The notes: generated by a model from the letters alone, not told the origin. 8,660 nucleotides of DNA from Pseudomonas sp. (GCA_003525045.1 DQGF01000534.1:4992-13651), one strand, 5' to 3'. Positions 1-6,504 are shown, numbered from the stretch's first letter. Numbers and translations: made by a program.

Positions 1-428
1 GATACCCACCCCGCCACACTGCCAGTTCCGAAGAGCAACAAGGCGCCGGCGCGCACACCGATTATGGCTGCATCACACTGTTGTATCAGGATGCGACGGG
101 CGGTCTGCAGGTGCGAAACGTAAAAGGCGAATGGATCGATGCGCCGCCGATCGATGGCACGTTCGTCGTCAACCTCGGCGACATGATGGCGCGCTGGAGC
201 AACGACCGGTACCTGTCGACGCCGCACCGGGTGATCAGCCCGCTGGGCGTGGACCGTTATTCGATGCCGTTCTTCGCCGAGCCGCACCCCGATACGCGCA
301 TTGAATGCCTGCCCGGTTGTCAGGATGAACGACATCCGGCGAAGTATCCGTCCACCACCTGCGCACAATTCCTGCTTTCGCGCTTTGCCGACACCTACGC
401 CTATCGACGGGAACAGCACGCGGTGTAA
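1..428 (+). CDS. 2-oxoglutarate/Fe(II)-dependent oxygenase, isopenicillin N synthase family, C-terminal part
   Basis: This is the 3' end of a gene that begins before the window; the reading frame is open from position 3 (codons start at 3, 6, 9...) to the TAA at 426-428. It encodes the C-terminal jelly-roll domain of a non-haem iron oxygenase. The full metal- and cosubstrate-binding set is visible: HTD (His at 54-56, Asp at 60-62) and the distal His in TPHRV (225-227) as the iron triad, plus the Arg-x-Ser pair (255-263) that binds the 2-oxoglutarate carboxylate in this family. The segments GLQV, NLGD and YSMPFF are typical of the IPNS/ethylene-forming-enzyme superfamily. The substrate cannot be told from the sequence. 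It lies 82 bases upstream of the purine deaminase in the same direction, an arrangement I recall from P. aeruginosa (PA0147-PA0148), so a link to purine or amine catabolism is possible but only inferred. Confidence 0.9.
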   Translation, partial: YPPRHTASSEEQQGAGAHTDYGCITLLYQDATGGLQVRNVKGEWIDAPPIDGTFVVNLGDMMARWSNDRYLSTPHRVISPLGVDRYSMPFFAEPHPDTRIECLPGCQDERHPAKYPSTTCAQFLLSRFADTYAYRREQHAV

Positions 429-463
429 TGAACCGGCTGGTCAGGTTTTGCTCATTGTTACCA

Positions 464-484
464 CGAGCATCTGTAGAATGCTCG
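464..484 (+). promoter_or_regulatory. Inverted repeat over a putative promoter of the purine deaminase gene
   Basis: CGAGCAT (464-470) and ATGCTCG (478-484) form a perfect 7-bp inverted repeat with a 7-base spacer. A -10-like hexamer TAGAAT lies at 474-479, inside the repeat; no good -35 sits at the usual distance (TTGCTC at 448-453 would leave a 20-base spacer). The position, 27 bases before the start codon, would suit an operator or the region around a transcription start. No regulator can be named from the sequence. Confidence 0.35.
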
Positions 485-501
485 CCATCTGCACCTGATG
501 A

Positions 502-1464
<963 letters not shown>

Positions 1465-1479
1465 GCATCACCGCAAAAC

Positions 1480-1572
1480 CCTGTGGGAGCGAGCTCGCCC
1501 GCGATGACGCCATCAGCTTCAACATCAAGGTGGCTGACAGCCTGCTATCGCGGGCAAGCCCGCTTCCACAGG
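1480..1572. repeat. REP inverted pair (BIME-like) between convergent genes
   Basis: Two REP-like units face each other: 1480-1505 (beginning CCTGTGGGAGCGAGCTCGCC) and the reverse complement at 1547-1572, matching over 26 bases with three mismatches. They are separated by 41 bases. The TGTGGGAGCG...GCCCGCGAT form is the common Pseudomonas intergenic REP type. The pair fills the space between the deaminase stop (1464) and the convergent regulator stop (1617). It can fold into a long hairpin on either transcript and may act as a bidirectional transcription end or mRNA stabiliser (inferred). Confidence 0.88.
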
Positions 1573-1616
1573 TTATGTGTTCAGCTGTCGGTCACTGGCT
1601 CACTCAACTCCTCGCT

Positions 1617-2351
1617 CTAAAGCACCACTTCCAGCTCGGTCTCCTTGGCAAAACGATGAATTTCCCGCTGTCCCGCGGCGGTAATCTGCAAGGCTGGCGA
1701 GTCATTCGACAAACTCATCCAGCCAGACTGTATGAACAATTGCAGCAACGCCGCGCCCAGAGAGCCGCCCATGTGCGGACGTCTTTCGCTCCAGTCAGGA
1801 CAAGCGCAGGCGGCTCTGCTGGTGCTGTGCGCCAGCGCCTGGACGAACACTCCACGTTTCGCCAGTTGCGTGGCGCCCTTGTGAGTGATCGACACCCGCT
1901 GATCGAATTGTTCGATCCAGCCCGCATCCAGCAGACGCTGGTAGAGGTCGGCGGCCAAAGTGCCACCCAAATGATCGCCGCACAGCCTGGCGCGCAATAA
2001 TGGCGAAGGCGCTGCCTGAACCTTGGGGATGGGCGTACTGCGCTTGAAAATATCCGGGATGTCCCGTGGCGTGCTGGCAATCGTCGCACTGGCCAATGCT
2101 TCTATCGCAGCAGCGATTTCGGGTGCGGCAAGCCGAAAGAACCGCTTGCGGCCGCGGATTTCGACTTTCAACAGACCTCCGGCGGACAGACGCCCCAGGT
2201 GTGCACTGGCCGAAGAGGGTGACAGGCCGGCCAGCAATGCCAGCTCTTCGGATTGTCGCGCCGAGCCGTCCATCAATGCCCACATCATTGCGCTGCGTTT
2301 TGGGTCAGCCAGCAACGTGGCGATCTGGCTGATGCAAGGTGCATATTCCAT
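1617..2351 (-). CDS. ArsR-family winged-helix transcriptional regulator with duplicated C-terminal domain
   Basis: This encodes a 244-residue regulator. The N-terminal third (residues 1-75) is an ArsR-type winged helix-turn-helix: ELALLAGLSPSSASAHLGRL (36-55) is the DNA-reading helix pair and KVEIRGRKRFFRL (62-74) the wing. No classical metal-site motif (ELCVCDL) is seen. The remaining part is about twice the length of a simple ArsR protein and contains two similar segments: CGDHLGGTLAADL...GWI (124-146) and PHMGGSLGAALL...GWM (192-212). Cysteines at 6, 124, 182 and 184 could sense thiol or redox state, but this is a guess. The ATG at 2351 is chosen because AGGGAG lies 7 bases upstream; a frame extension to 2396 has no such site and overlaps the promoter. 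It is divergent from the monooxygenase/oxidoreductase pair and is probably their regulator. Confidence 0.9.
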   Translation of the reverse strand: MEYAPCISQIATLLADPKRSAMMWALMDGSARQSEELALLAGLSPSSASAHLGRLSAGGLLKVEIRGRKRFFRLAAPEIAAAIEALASATIASTPRDIPDIFKRSTPIPKVQAAPSPLLRARLCGDHLGGTLAADLYQRLLDAGWIEQFDQRVSITHKGATQLAKRGVFVQALAHSTSRAACACPDWSERRPHMGGSLGAALLQLFIQSGWMSLSNDSPALQITAAGQREIHRFAKETELEVVL

Positions 2352-2396
2352 GTATTCACTCCCTGTTGAATCGTTTCGTCTACTGCTCAATGACAT

Positions 2397-2425
2397 AGTA
2401 TAAGCCTGTTAACCGCCGGTTCCTG
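2397..2425 (-). promoter_or_regulatory. Putative promoter of the ArsR-type regulator with an 11-bp palindrome in its spacer
   Basis: On the minus strand a good -10 hexamer TATACT lies at 2402-2397, 45 bases before the start codon. The 17-base-spaced -35 position (2425-2420) reads CAGGAA, a poor match. The spacer contains the perfect palindrome AACCG-C-CGGTT (2411-2421), well placed for an operator where a repressor would block RNA polymerase, for example autoregulation by the ArsR-type protein. The palindrome is seen; its role is inferred. Confidence 0.35.
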
Positions 2426-2514
2426 CCCTGCGTAACCCAATGGTGGTGATAGTTCCTGAGAGAAATTTCGCTATTTGCCTGCGACTAATAACCGTCGCTC
2501 GACAATGCCGGAAA

Positions 2515-2640
2515 TTGATCGACCAAACGGCACCCCTCGTCGAGGTTACTCAAGGCCGCCCGGGCGTATTAGAGAAATCCCTCGCCCTCGGCGGTCAGGC
2601 GCAGGCTGCTCTTTTATCGGGTTTTATCTTGCAGAGAAAT
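2515..2640 (-). pseudogene. Decayed fragment of a LysR-type transcriptional regulator (end of the DNA-binding domain)
   Basis: Reading the minus strand in one frame from about 2640 down to 2515 gives a recognisable piece of a LysR-type regulator. KSSLRLTAEGEGFL (2616-2572) is followed by a TAA stop (2571-2569), then YARAALSNLDEGCRLVDQ (2568-2515). LTAEGEGF and YARAAL-NLDE are the wing and linker-helix start that follow the HTH in many LysR proteins (roughly residues 50-85). A second in-frame stop (TAA, 2619-2617) breaks the DKTR segment where RxTR would be expected. There is no start codon, no HTH and no effector domain. It is therefore a relic, not a working gene. The base composition of the surrounding stretch is less GC-rich than its neighbours. 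It probably marks a LysR gene once located here. Confidence 0.7.
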
Positions 2641-2687
2641 AGCCAATCATCTGTCCCATCGAAATCAACCCGTTTCCGGAGTCGAAC

Positions 2688-2981
2688 ATGTCCCAGCCGT
2701 TTACCGCCATTGCCACCCTGATCGCCAAAGCCGGCCAGCAGGACGCCCTCGAACAACACCTGCGTGCACTGCTGGAGCCTACCCGCGCCGAGGCGGGTTG
2801 CGGCCAATACGACCTGCACCAGGACCTCGCCAACCCGCTGGGTTTCTACATGATCGAAAAGTGGAGCAGCGATGAGGCCCTGCAAGCCCATGACGCCAGC
2901 GCGCATGTCCAGAATTTCCGAGCCAGGGCAGGCGACTTCCTCGAACACTTCGAACTCCGGCGCCTGCGTACCGTGGCCTGA
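2688..2981 (+). CDS. Putative quinol monooxygenase / antibiotic biosynthesis monooxygenase (ABM) domain protein
   Basis: This is a 97-residue single-domain protein of the ABM (YgiN-like) dimeric alpha-beta barrel type, whose usual length is about 95-105. Family features are visible in order: the first strand with FTAIATLIAKAGQQDALEQHL (5-25), the turn TRAEAGCGQYDLHQD (32-46), the FYMIEKW strand (53-59), and H68 and H73 in LQAHDASAHVQNF. Members act without cofactor on quinols, polyketides or haem; the substrate here is unknown. GGAG at 2678-2681 sets the start. It is followed after 29 bases by the oxidoreductase gene, also with its own GGAG site, so the two very likely form an operon facing away from the ArsR-type regulator. 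A quinone-handling role would suit both enzymes (inferred). Confidence 0.88.
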   Translation: MSQPFTAIATLIAKAGQQDALEQHLRALLEPTRAEAGCGQYDLHQDLANPLGFYMIEKWSSDEALQAHDASAHVQNFRARAGDFLEHFELRRLRTVA

Positions 2982-3010
2982 CCTTCTTTATTACTTTTCC
3001 GGAGTCATCC

Positions 3011-4024
3011 ATGAAAGCCATTGCTTATTACGCCTCGCTGCCGATCAGCGACGAGAAATCCCTGCAGGACATCGAGCTGCCGGAACCGGTTGCCGGTCCG
3101 CGTGACCTGTTGGTGGAAGTCAAAGCCATCTCGGTCAACCCGGTCGATACCAAAGTCCGCCAGAACGTCCAGCCTGAAGGTGGCGTGGCGAAAGTGCTGG
3201 GCTGGGACGTGGCCGGCGTGGTCAAGGCCGTCGGCAGTGAAGTGACCTTGTTCAAGGCGGGCGACAAGGTGTTCTACGCCGGATCCATCGCTCGCGCTGG
3301 CGGCAACAGTGAACTGCACGTGGTGGATGAGCGGATCGTCGGTCATATGCCTAAATCCCTCGGTTTCGCCGCAGCCGCCGCCCTGCCGTTGACCGCCATT
3401 ACTGCCTGGGAACTGCTATTCGAACGCTTGCAAGTGCGCGAAGGCCCGAACGATGAAGGTCAGAGTCTGTTGATCGTCGGGGCGGCCGGGGGTGTGGGTT
3501 CGATCCTGACTCAACTGGCCAGTCAGCTCACCGGGCTGAAAGTCATCGGCACCGCCTCCCGCCCGCTAACCCGAAGCTGGGTCAGCGAGCTGGGTGCCGA
3601 CCTGGTGATCGATCATAGCCAGCCGCTGAGCGAAGAACTAAAACGCGCCGGCCTTGAGCATGTCACCCACGTTGCCAGCCTGACCCAGACCGATCACCAC
3701 CTGGATCAACTGGTCGAGGCACTGGCGCCGCAAGGCAAACTGGCGCTGATCGACGATCCGAAGGTGCTCGACGTGACCAAGCTCAAGCGCAAGAGCCTGT
3801 CGCTGCACTGGGAGTTCATGTACACCCGCTCGCTGTTCGAAACCGCGGACATGATCGAGCAACACAAACTGCTCAATCGCGTTGCGCAGTTGATCGACGC
3901 CGGGACACTGAAAACCACGGTCGGCGAGCATTTCGGCACCATCAACGCAGCCAACCTGCGTCGTGCCCATGAGCTGCTGGAGAGCGGTAAATCCAGGGGC
4001 AAGATTGTGCTTGAAGGGTTCTGA
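3011..4024 (+). CDS. Zinc-independent quinone oxidoreductase / MDR-family alcohol dehydrogenase-like protein
   Basis: This 337-residue cytosolic enzyme of the medium-chain dehydrogenase/reductase superfamily would reduce quinones or enones with NAD(P)H. The GroES-like N-terminal domain covers about residues 1-125, with the QOR signature SVNPVDTKVR (41-50), GWDVAGVV (64-71) and GDKVFYAG (84-91). The Rossmann domain starts near 150 with the dinucleotide-binding loop GAAGGVG (157-163). The cysteine and histidine ligands of the catalytic and structural zinc sites are absent, so the common automatic name zinc-type alcohol dehydrogenase would mislead. It is the second gene after the ABM protein, with CCGGAG 5-10 bases before the ATG. 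The length is normal for the family and no damage is seen. The physiological substrate is not deducible. Confidence 0.92.
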   Translation: MKAIAYYASLPISDEKSLQDIELPEPVAGPRDLLVEVKAISVNPVDTKVRQNVQPEGGVAKVLGWDVAGVVKAVGSEVTLFKAGDKVFYAGSIARAGGNSELHVVDERIVGHMPKSLGFAAAAALPLTAITAWELLFERLQVREGPNDEGQSLLIVGAAGGVGSILTQLASQLTGLKVIGTASRPLTRSWVSELGADLVIDHSQPLSEELKRAGLEHVTHVASLTQTDHHLDQLVEALAPQGKLALIDDPKVLDVTKLKRKSLSLHWEFMYTRSLFETADMIEQHKLLNRVAQLIDAGTLKTTVGEHFGTINAANLRRAHELLESGKSRGKIVLEGF

Positions 4025-4038
4025 GGATTTAACAACCC

Positions 4039-4075
4039 AAGATCAAAAGATCGCAGGCTGCGATCTTTTGATCTT
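4039..4075. repeat. Perfect 17-bp hairpin repeat, possible bidirectional terminator
   Basis: AAGATCAAAAGATCGCA (4039-4055) and TGCGATCTTTTGATCTT (4059-4075) are exact reverse complements around a 3-base loop. The element starts 14 bases after the oxidoreductase stop. The AAAAGATCGCAG core is a sequence I recall as recurring between genes in fluorescent pseudomonads. There is no T-tract after the stem, so it is not a textbook Rho-independent terminator, although the stem itself carries TTTT. It separates the operon from the following small gene. Confidence 0.75.
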
Positions 4076-4094
4076 CAAACCGTCAGTCAGAGAG

Positions 4095-4135
4095 TTGACC
4101 TTAGTCACAATTGCGATCGCATTCGGGTCTACAAT
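4095..4135 (+). promoter_or_regulatory. Putative promoter region of the 55-residue protein gene
   Basis: TTGACC (4095-4100) and TACAAT (4130-4135) both resemble sigma-70 hexamers, but 29 bases separate them, too many for one promoter. TACAAT is the better-placed -10, 43 bases before the start codon, with no good -35. Between them is the perfect palindrome TGCGATCGCA (4112-4121), where an activator could substitute for the missing -35. The hexamers and palindrome are seen; promoter function is inferred. Confidence 0.3.
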
Positions 4136-4178
4136 CGTGGCCACTGCAAAACAATCTTTTACATAAAGGAGGTCAGCA

Positions 4179-4346
4179 ATGAAGATCCTGATAAAAGAAT
4201 TGGCAAAATCCCAGTGGCAGGTCCACCTGGACCAACATGCCGTGACATTCCGCAGCGAAGCCGAAGCTCGCGCCTTCACCCGAACCCTTGAAGCACGCCT
4301 GCACGCCCCTCATCAATTTCCCGACCAGCAGCGCGCGGCTGGCTGA
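4179..4346 (+). CDS. Small conserved-looking protein of unknown function (55 residues)
   Basis: This short gene encodes a soluble 55-residue protein starting MKILIKELAK and ending QQRAAG. I do not recognise a named family with confidence. The layout is basic beta strand, then SQWQVHLDQHAVTF (11-24), then an amphipathic helix RSEAEARAFTRTLEARL (25-41), then a Pro/Gln-rich tail; this beta-beta-alpha pattern recalls DUF2188-like small proteins, as a weak suggestion only. No signal peptide, membrane segment or cysteine is present. The evidence that it is real is a near-ideal ribosome binding site, AAAGGAGGT (4165-4173), 5 bases before the ATG, together with upstream non-coding sequence and a normal Pseudomonas codon choice. 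Its stop lies 8 bases from the stop of the convergent MFS exporter gene, with no terminator between them. Confidence 0.75.
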   Translation: MKILIKELAKSQWQVHLDQHAVTFRSEAEARAFTRTLEARLHAPHQFPDQQRAAG

Positions 4347-4354
4347 GCCTGTCC

Positions 4355-5551
4355 TCAGACCTGGGCTTGCGCCAGTGCCCGGGCATTTTGCAAGCGTCGG
4401 GTGCGCATCGCCACGCTCACCACCAGAATTCCGCACAGGCTGATGACCATGGCCATCGGCACGGCGCTGCCATCGTGCAAAACACCCACCAGCGCCGCAG
4501 CCCCGGCGGCGACGCTGAATTGCAGGCAACCAAGCATCGCCGACGCACTGCCGGCCCGGGCGCCCTGCCCGTTCATGGCACAGGCCGAGGCGTTGGGCAG
4601 GATGCAACCCAGACTGGCGATGCAGATAAACAGCGGAATCAGCAACGGCCACAACTGCGCAGTGTGCATCGAAGTGACGGCAAGCAGCGTCAGGCCGGCA
4701 CCGACGTAGATCCAGACGGTGCGCGTCAGCAGAAACGCCGGGCCACGCTTGGCCAGCATTCGCGCATTGACTTGCGCCACCAGAATGAAACCCGCCGCAT
4801 TGATACCGAACAGCCAGCCGAAATGCTCGGCCGGAACGCCATAGAGTTTGATAAAAACAAAGGGAGAGCCGGCAATGTAGGCAAACATCCCGGCGATGGC
4901 GATGCCACCTGTCAGGGCGTGGCCGAGAAACACCGGGTCCGCCAACAGCCGAGCATACTGACGCAGCGCCCCCGACAACGGTTGGCGTGGCACATGGGCA
5001 GGCATGCTTTCCGGCAGCCCGAGGGCGACGGCCAGTCCCACCAGTGCACTGAAACCGGTCAGCACGAGAAAGATCGACTGCCAGCCGGTCGTGTTGATCA
5101 ATAACCCGCCAAGCATCGGCGCAAGGATCGGCGCCAGCCCCATCACCAGCATCAGCTGCGAAAAGACCTTGGCCGATCCCACCGCATCACATTTATCGCT
5201 GACCACGGCGCGGGCGATCACCATCCCGGCGCAACCACCCAGGGCCTGAACGAATCGCGCACCGATCAGCCATTCCAGGTTCGGCGCAAACGCGCAGGCC
5301 AAGGAGGCGGCCGTGAACAAGGCGACACCTGTCAGCAAGGGAATGCGTCGCCCAAAGCGATCGGCCACCGGGCCATAGGCCAGTTGGCCGATGGACAAGC
5401 CAAGGAAATAGGCCGCCAGGGTCAACTGAACGTGCTGTTCATCGGTGCCAAACGCGAGCGCCATCGCCGGGAAGGCCGGCAAGTAGAAATCGATTGCCAG
5501 CGGAGCGAAAGCGCTAAGGGCGCCAAGAATCAAAATGGTACGCAAGTTCAT
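4355..5551 (-). CDS. Bcr/CflA-family multidrug efflux MFS transporter
   Basis: This is a 398-residue inner-membrane drug:proton antiporter of the 12-helix DHA1 type. The family N-terminus is clear: helix 1 ends in IDFYLPAFPAM (20-30), as in Bcr and CflA. Motif A, GQLAYGPVADRFGRR (55-69), lies in the loop between helices 2 and 3. The motif B arginine (R99 in ARFVQALGG) is in helix 4, and the antiporter motif C region GLAPILAPMLGGLL (138-151) is in helix 5. The length is normal. The ATG at 5551 is preferred because it begins the conserved NLRTILILG segment; a GTG at 5584 would add 11 atypical residues. The ribosome binding site is weak. Export of sulphonamide, bicyclomycin or chloramphenicol-like compounds is known for relatives, but the substrate here is unknown. 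It lies 92 bases downstream of copZ on the same strand with no clear terminator between. Confidence 0.93.
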   Translation of the reverse strand: MNLRTILILGALSAFAPLAIDFYLPAFPAMALAFGTDEQHVQLTLAAYFLGLSIGQLAYGPVADRFGRRIPLLTGVALFTAASLACAFAPNLEWLIGARFVQALGGCAGMVIARAVVSDKCDAVGSAKVFSQLMLVMGLAPILAPMLGGLLINTTGWQSIFLVLTGFSALVGLAVALGLPESMPAHVPRQPLSGALRQYARLLADPVFLGHALTGGIAIAGMFAYIAGSPFVFIKLYGVPAEHFGWLFGINAAGFILVAQVNARMLAKRGPAFLLTRTVWIYVGAGLTLLAVTSMHTAQLWPLLIPLFICIASLGCILPNASACAMNGQGARAGSASAMLGCLQFSVAAGAAALVGVLHDGSAVPMAMVISLCGILVVSVAMRTRRLQNARALAQAQV

Positions 5552-5643
5552 CAGGCATCCAGTGGGACAGGTCGGCAGCCCCACAGTCTAGCCGCGCATG
5601 AACGCCTTGAACATTACGTTAGGTCGCTAGCTATTAAAGATAG

Positions 5644-5841
5644 TCAGGCCAGTTTTACGCCGTAGCCCTCTTCGCTGATTGCAGCGATGACTTGATCCGT
5701 CGTCAGTGCGCTCTCGACTCCGACTTCTTTCGCCGCCAGATCGACTCGCACGCTGGCCGCGGGATCCTTTGCTTGCAGCGCCTGAGTGATGGCTTTGACA
5801 CAGTGACCGCAGGACATGCCTTGAACGTTGAACATTTGCAT
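5644..5841 (-). CDS. copZ: Copper chaperone CopZ (heavy-metal-associated domain)
   Basis: This is a 65-residue single HMA-domain protein that binds Cu(I) in the cytosol and passes it to the CopA ATPase. The metal site is GMSCGHC (8-14), with cysteines 11 and 14; the His between them (GHC) is typical of bacterial CopZ. The beta-alpha-beta-beta-alpha-beta pattern is complete and ends in GYGVKLA, where the Tyr/Gly loop near the site is conserved. The start at 5841 follows AAGGAG at a good distance. A CueR-type promoter lies directly upstream, so expression should rise with copper. It is divergent from the small periplasmic protein gene and from copA. Confidence 0.96.
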   Translation of the reverse strand: MQMFNVQGMSCGHCVKAITQALQAKDPAASVRVDLAAKEVGVESALTTDQVIAAISEEGYGVKLA

Positions 5842-5871
5842 GGGATGACTCCTTAAGTGAGGGATGAGAGC

Positions 5872-5902
5872 AGTCTCGAGCTTGCCACCATGGCAAGGTC
5901 AA
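5872..5902 (-). promoter_or_regulatory. CueR-type copper-responsive promoter of copZ
   Basis: On the minus strand TTGACC (5902-5897) is followed by a 19-base spacer and GAGACT (5877-5872). The long 19-base spacer is the hallmark of MerR-family promoters. The dyad in the spacer is ACCTTGCC-N5-GGCAAGCT (5899-5879), with one mismatched pair. It closely resembles the E. coli copA operator (TTGACCTTCCCCTTGCTGGAAGG...). The expected transcription start is near 5865, giving a leader of about 25 bases. Confidence 0.88.
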
Positions 5903-5989
5903 GTTCTGCAGAAAACTGCCGGGCTGGCAATCGGCGCCGCGCTCGGCCAAGCTGCGTTTATCAATGATTCGACTTCAGGAGATTCAGCC

Positions 5990-6373
5990 ATGCGCTGGTC
6001 AGCTCTCAGCCTGTTCGGCTTCCTCAGCCTGCTTGCCGCGACACCTTCGGTACAAGCCGTCGGGGAGGACTATGGCGTGCTGATCATTTCCCGCGAGCGT
6101 CTGGAAGTCGCGACCTCCTGCGAGATCGGTGTGTACCTCCAGGACCAGCTGGCGGCGAGGCTGTTCCAGGAACAGAGCACTTCGTTCAACCTGCCGCCGG
6201 GCAATGTGTCCCTGCGCCTGAAACTGCTGCCAGGACAGACGCCGGGGTGCAACCCGGGCATGCTGGCGCCGGGCTCGCAGAACGTCACGCTCAAGGCCGG
6301 GGATGTGTTGAAGTTCCGGATTGCGATGACGCAGGAAGGGATGTACCTCAAGCCTGCGGCCCTCAACTACTGA
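5990..6373 (+). CDS. Predicted periplasmic protein of unknown function in the copper locus
   Basis: This 127-residue protein has a classical signal peptide: Arg near the start, a hydrophobic core LSLFGFLSLLAATPS (6-20) and a VQA cleavage site after residue 23. The mature part of about 104 residues is rich in predicted beta strands (IGVYLQDQLAARLF, STSFNLPPGNVSLRLKLL, NVTLKAGDVLKFRIAM), suggesting a small beta-sandwich; it vaguely recalls DUF2846-like domains. It has two cysteines (44 and 87), which could form a disulphide, and four methionines in the mature part, but no clear copper-binding Met/His cluster. The ATG at 5990 has AGGAG 8 bases upstream; an upstream extension of the frame lacks a signal peptide at its start. 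It is flanked by copZ and copA, each with a CueR box, but no good CueR-type promoter points toward it. I cannot assign a function. Confidence 0.85.
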   Translation: MRWSALSLFGFLSLLAATPSVQAVGEDYGVLIISRERLEVATSCEIGVYLQDQLAARLFQEQSTSFNLPPGNVSLRLKLLPGQTPGCNPGMLAPGSQNVTLKAGDVLKFRIAMTQEGMYLKPAALNY

Positions 6374-6384
6374 CGCCAATCCAT

Positions 6385-6474
6385 TGTGGGAGCGGGCTTG
6401 CTCGCGAAGACGGACTGACATTCAACATCTATGTCGACTGGCACGCCGCTTTCGCGAGCAAGCCCGCTCCCACA
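6385..6474. repeat. Perfect 24-bp REP inverted pair (BIME-like)
   Basis: The unit at 6385-6408 (TGTGGGAGCGGGCTTGCTCG and onward) recurs as an exact reverse complement at 6451-6474, with 42 bases between. It is the same REP type as the pair near 1480 but with no mismatches, so it is probably recent or actively maintained. It starts 11 bases after the stop of the periplasmic protein gene and ends 30 bases before the copA promoter. It would separate the two transcription units (inferred). Confidence 0.93.
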
Positions 6475-6504
6475 TTTGGCCTGCGGCGAATTGTAGAATG
6501 GCGC

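Noticed and set aside
1480..1572. REP pair as a CRISPR array or insertion-sequence terminal repeat
   Set aside because: Only two facing units, no regular direct repeats or spacers, no transposase and no target duplication.
1530..2000. Plus-strand open frame over the 3' part of the ArsR-type regulator
   Set aside because: It begins inside the REP element and is antisense to a better-supported gene; no recognisable protein.
2440..2721. Plus-strand 93-codon frame in the divergent intergenic region
   Set aside because: It overlaps the start of the ABM gene, lacks a ribosome binding site and runs across the LysR relic on the opposite strand.
4095..4135. TTGACC...TACAAT as a third CueR/MerR-type promoter
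   Set aside because: The spacing is 29 bases instead of 19-20 and there is no GGCAAGG-type dyad between the hexamers.
4367..5104. Plus-strand 245-codon frame opposite the MFS exporter
   Set aside because: Arg/Gln/His-rich translation without hydrophobic or domain structure; a shadow of the transporter's codon pattern.
5552..5584. GTG at 5584 as the start of the MFS exporter
   Set aside because: The added residues (MGLPTCPTGCL) are unlike the N-terminus of Bcr/CflA proteins and no ribosome binding site precedes it.
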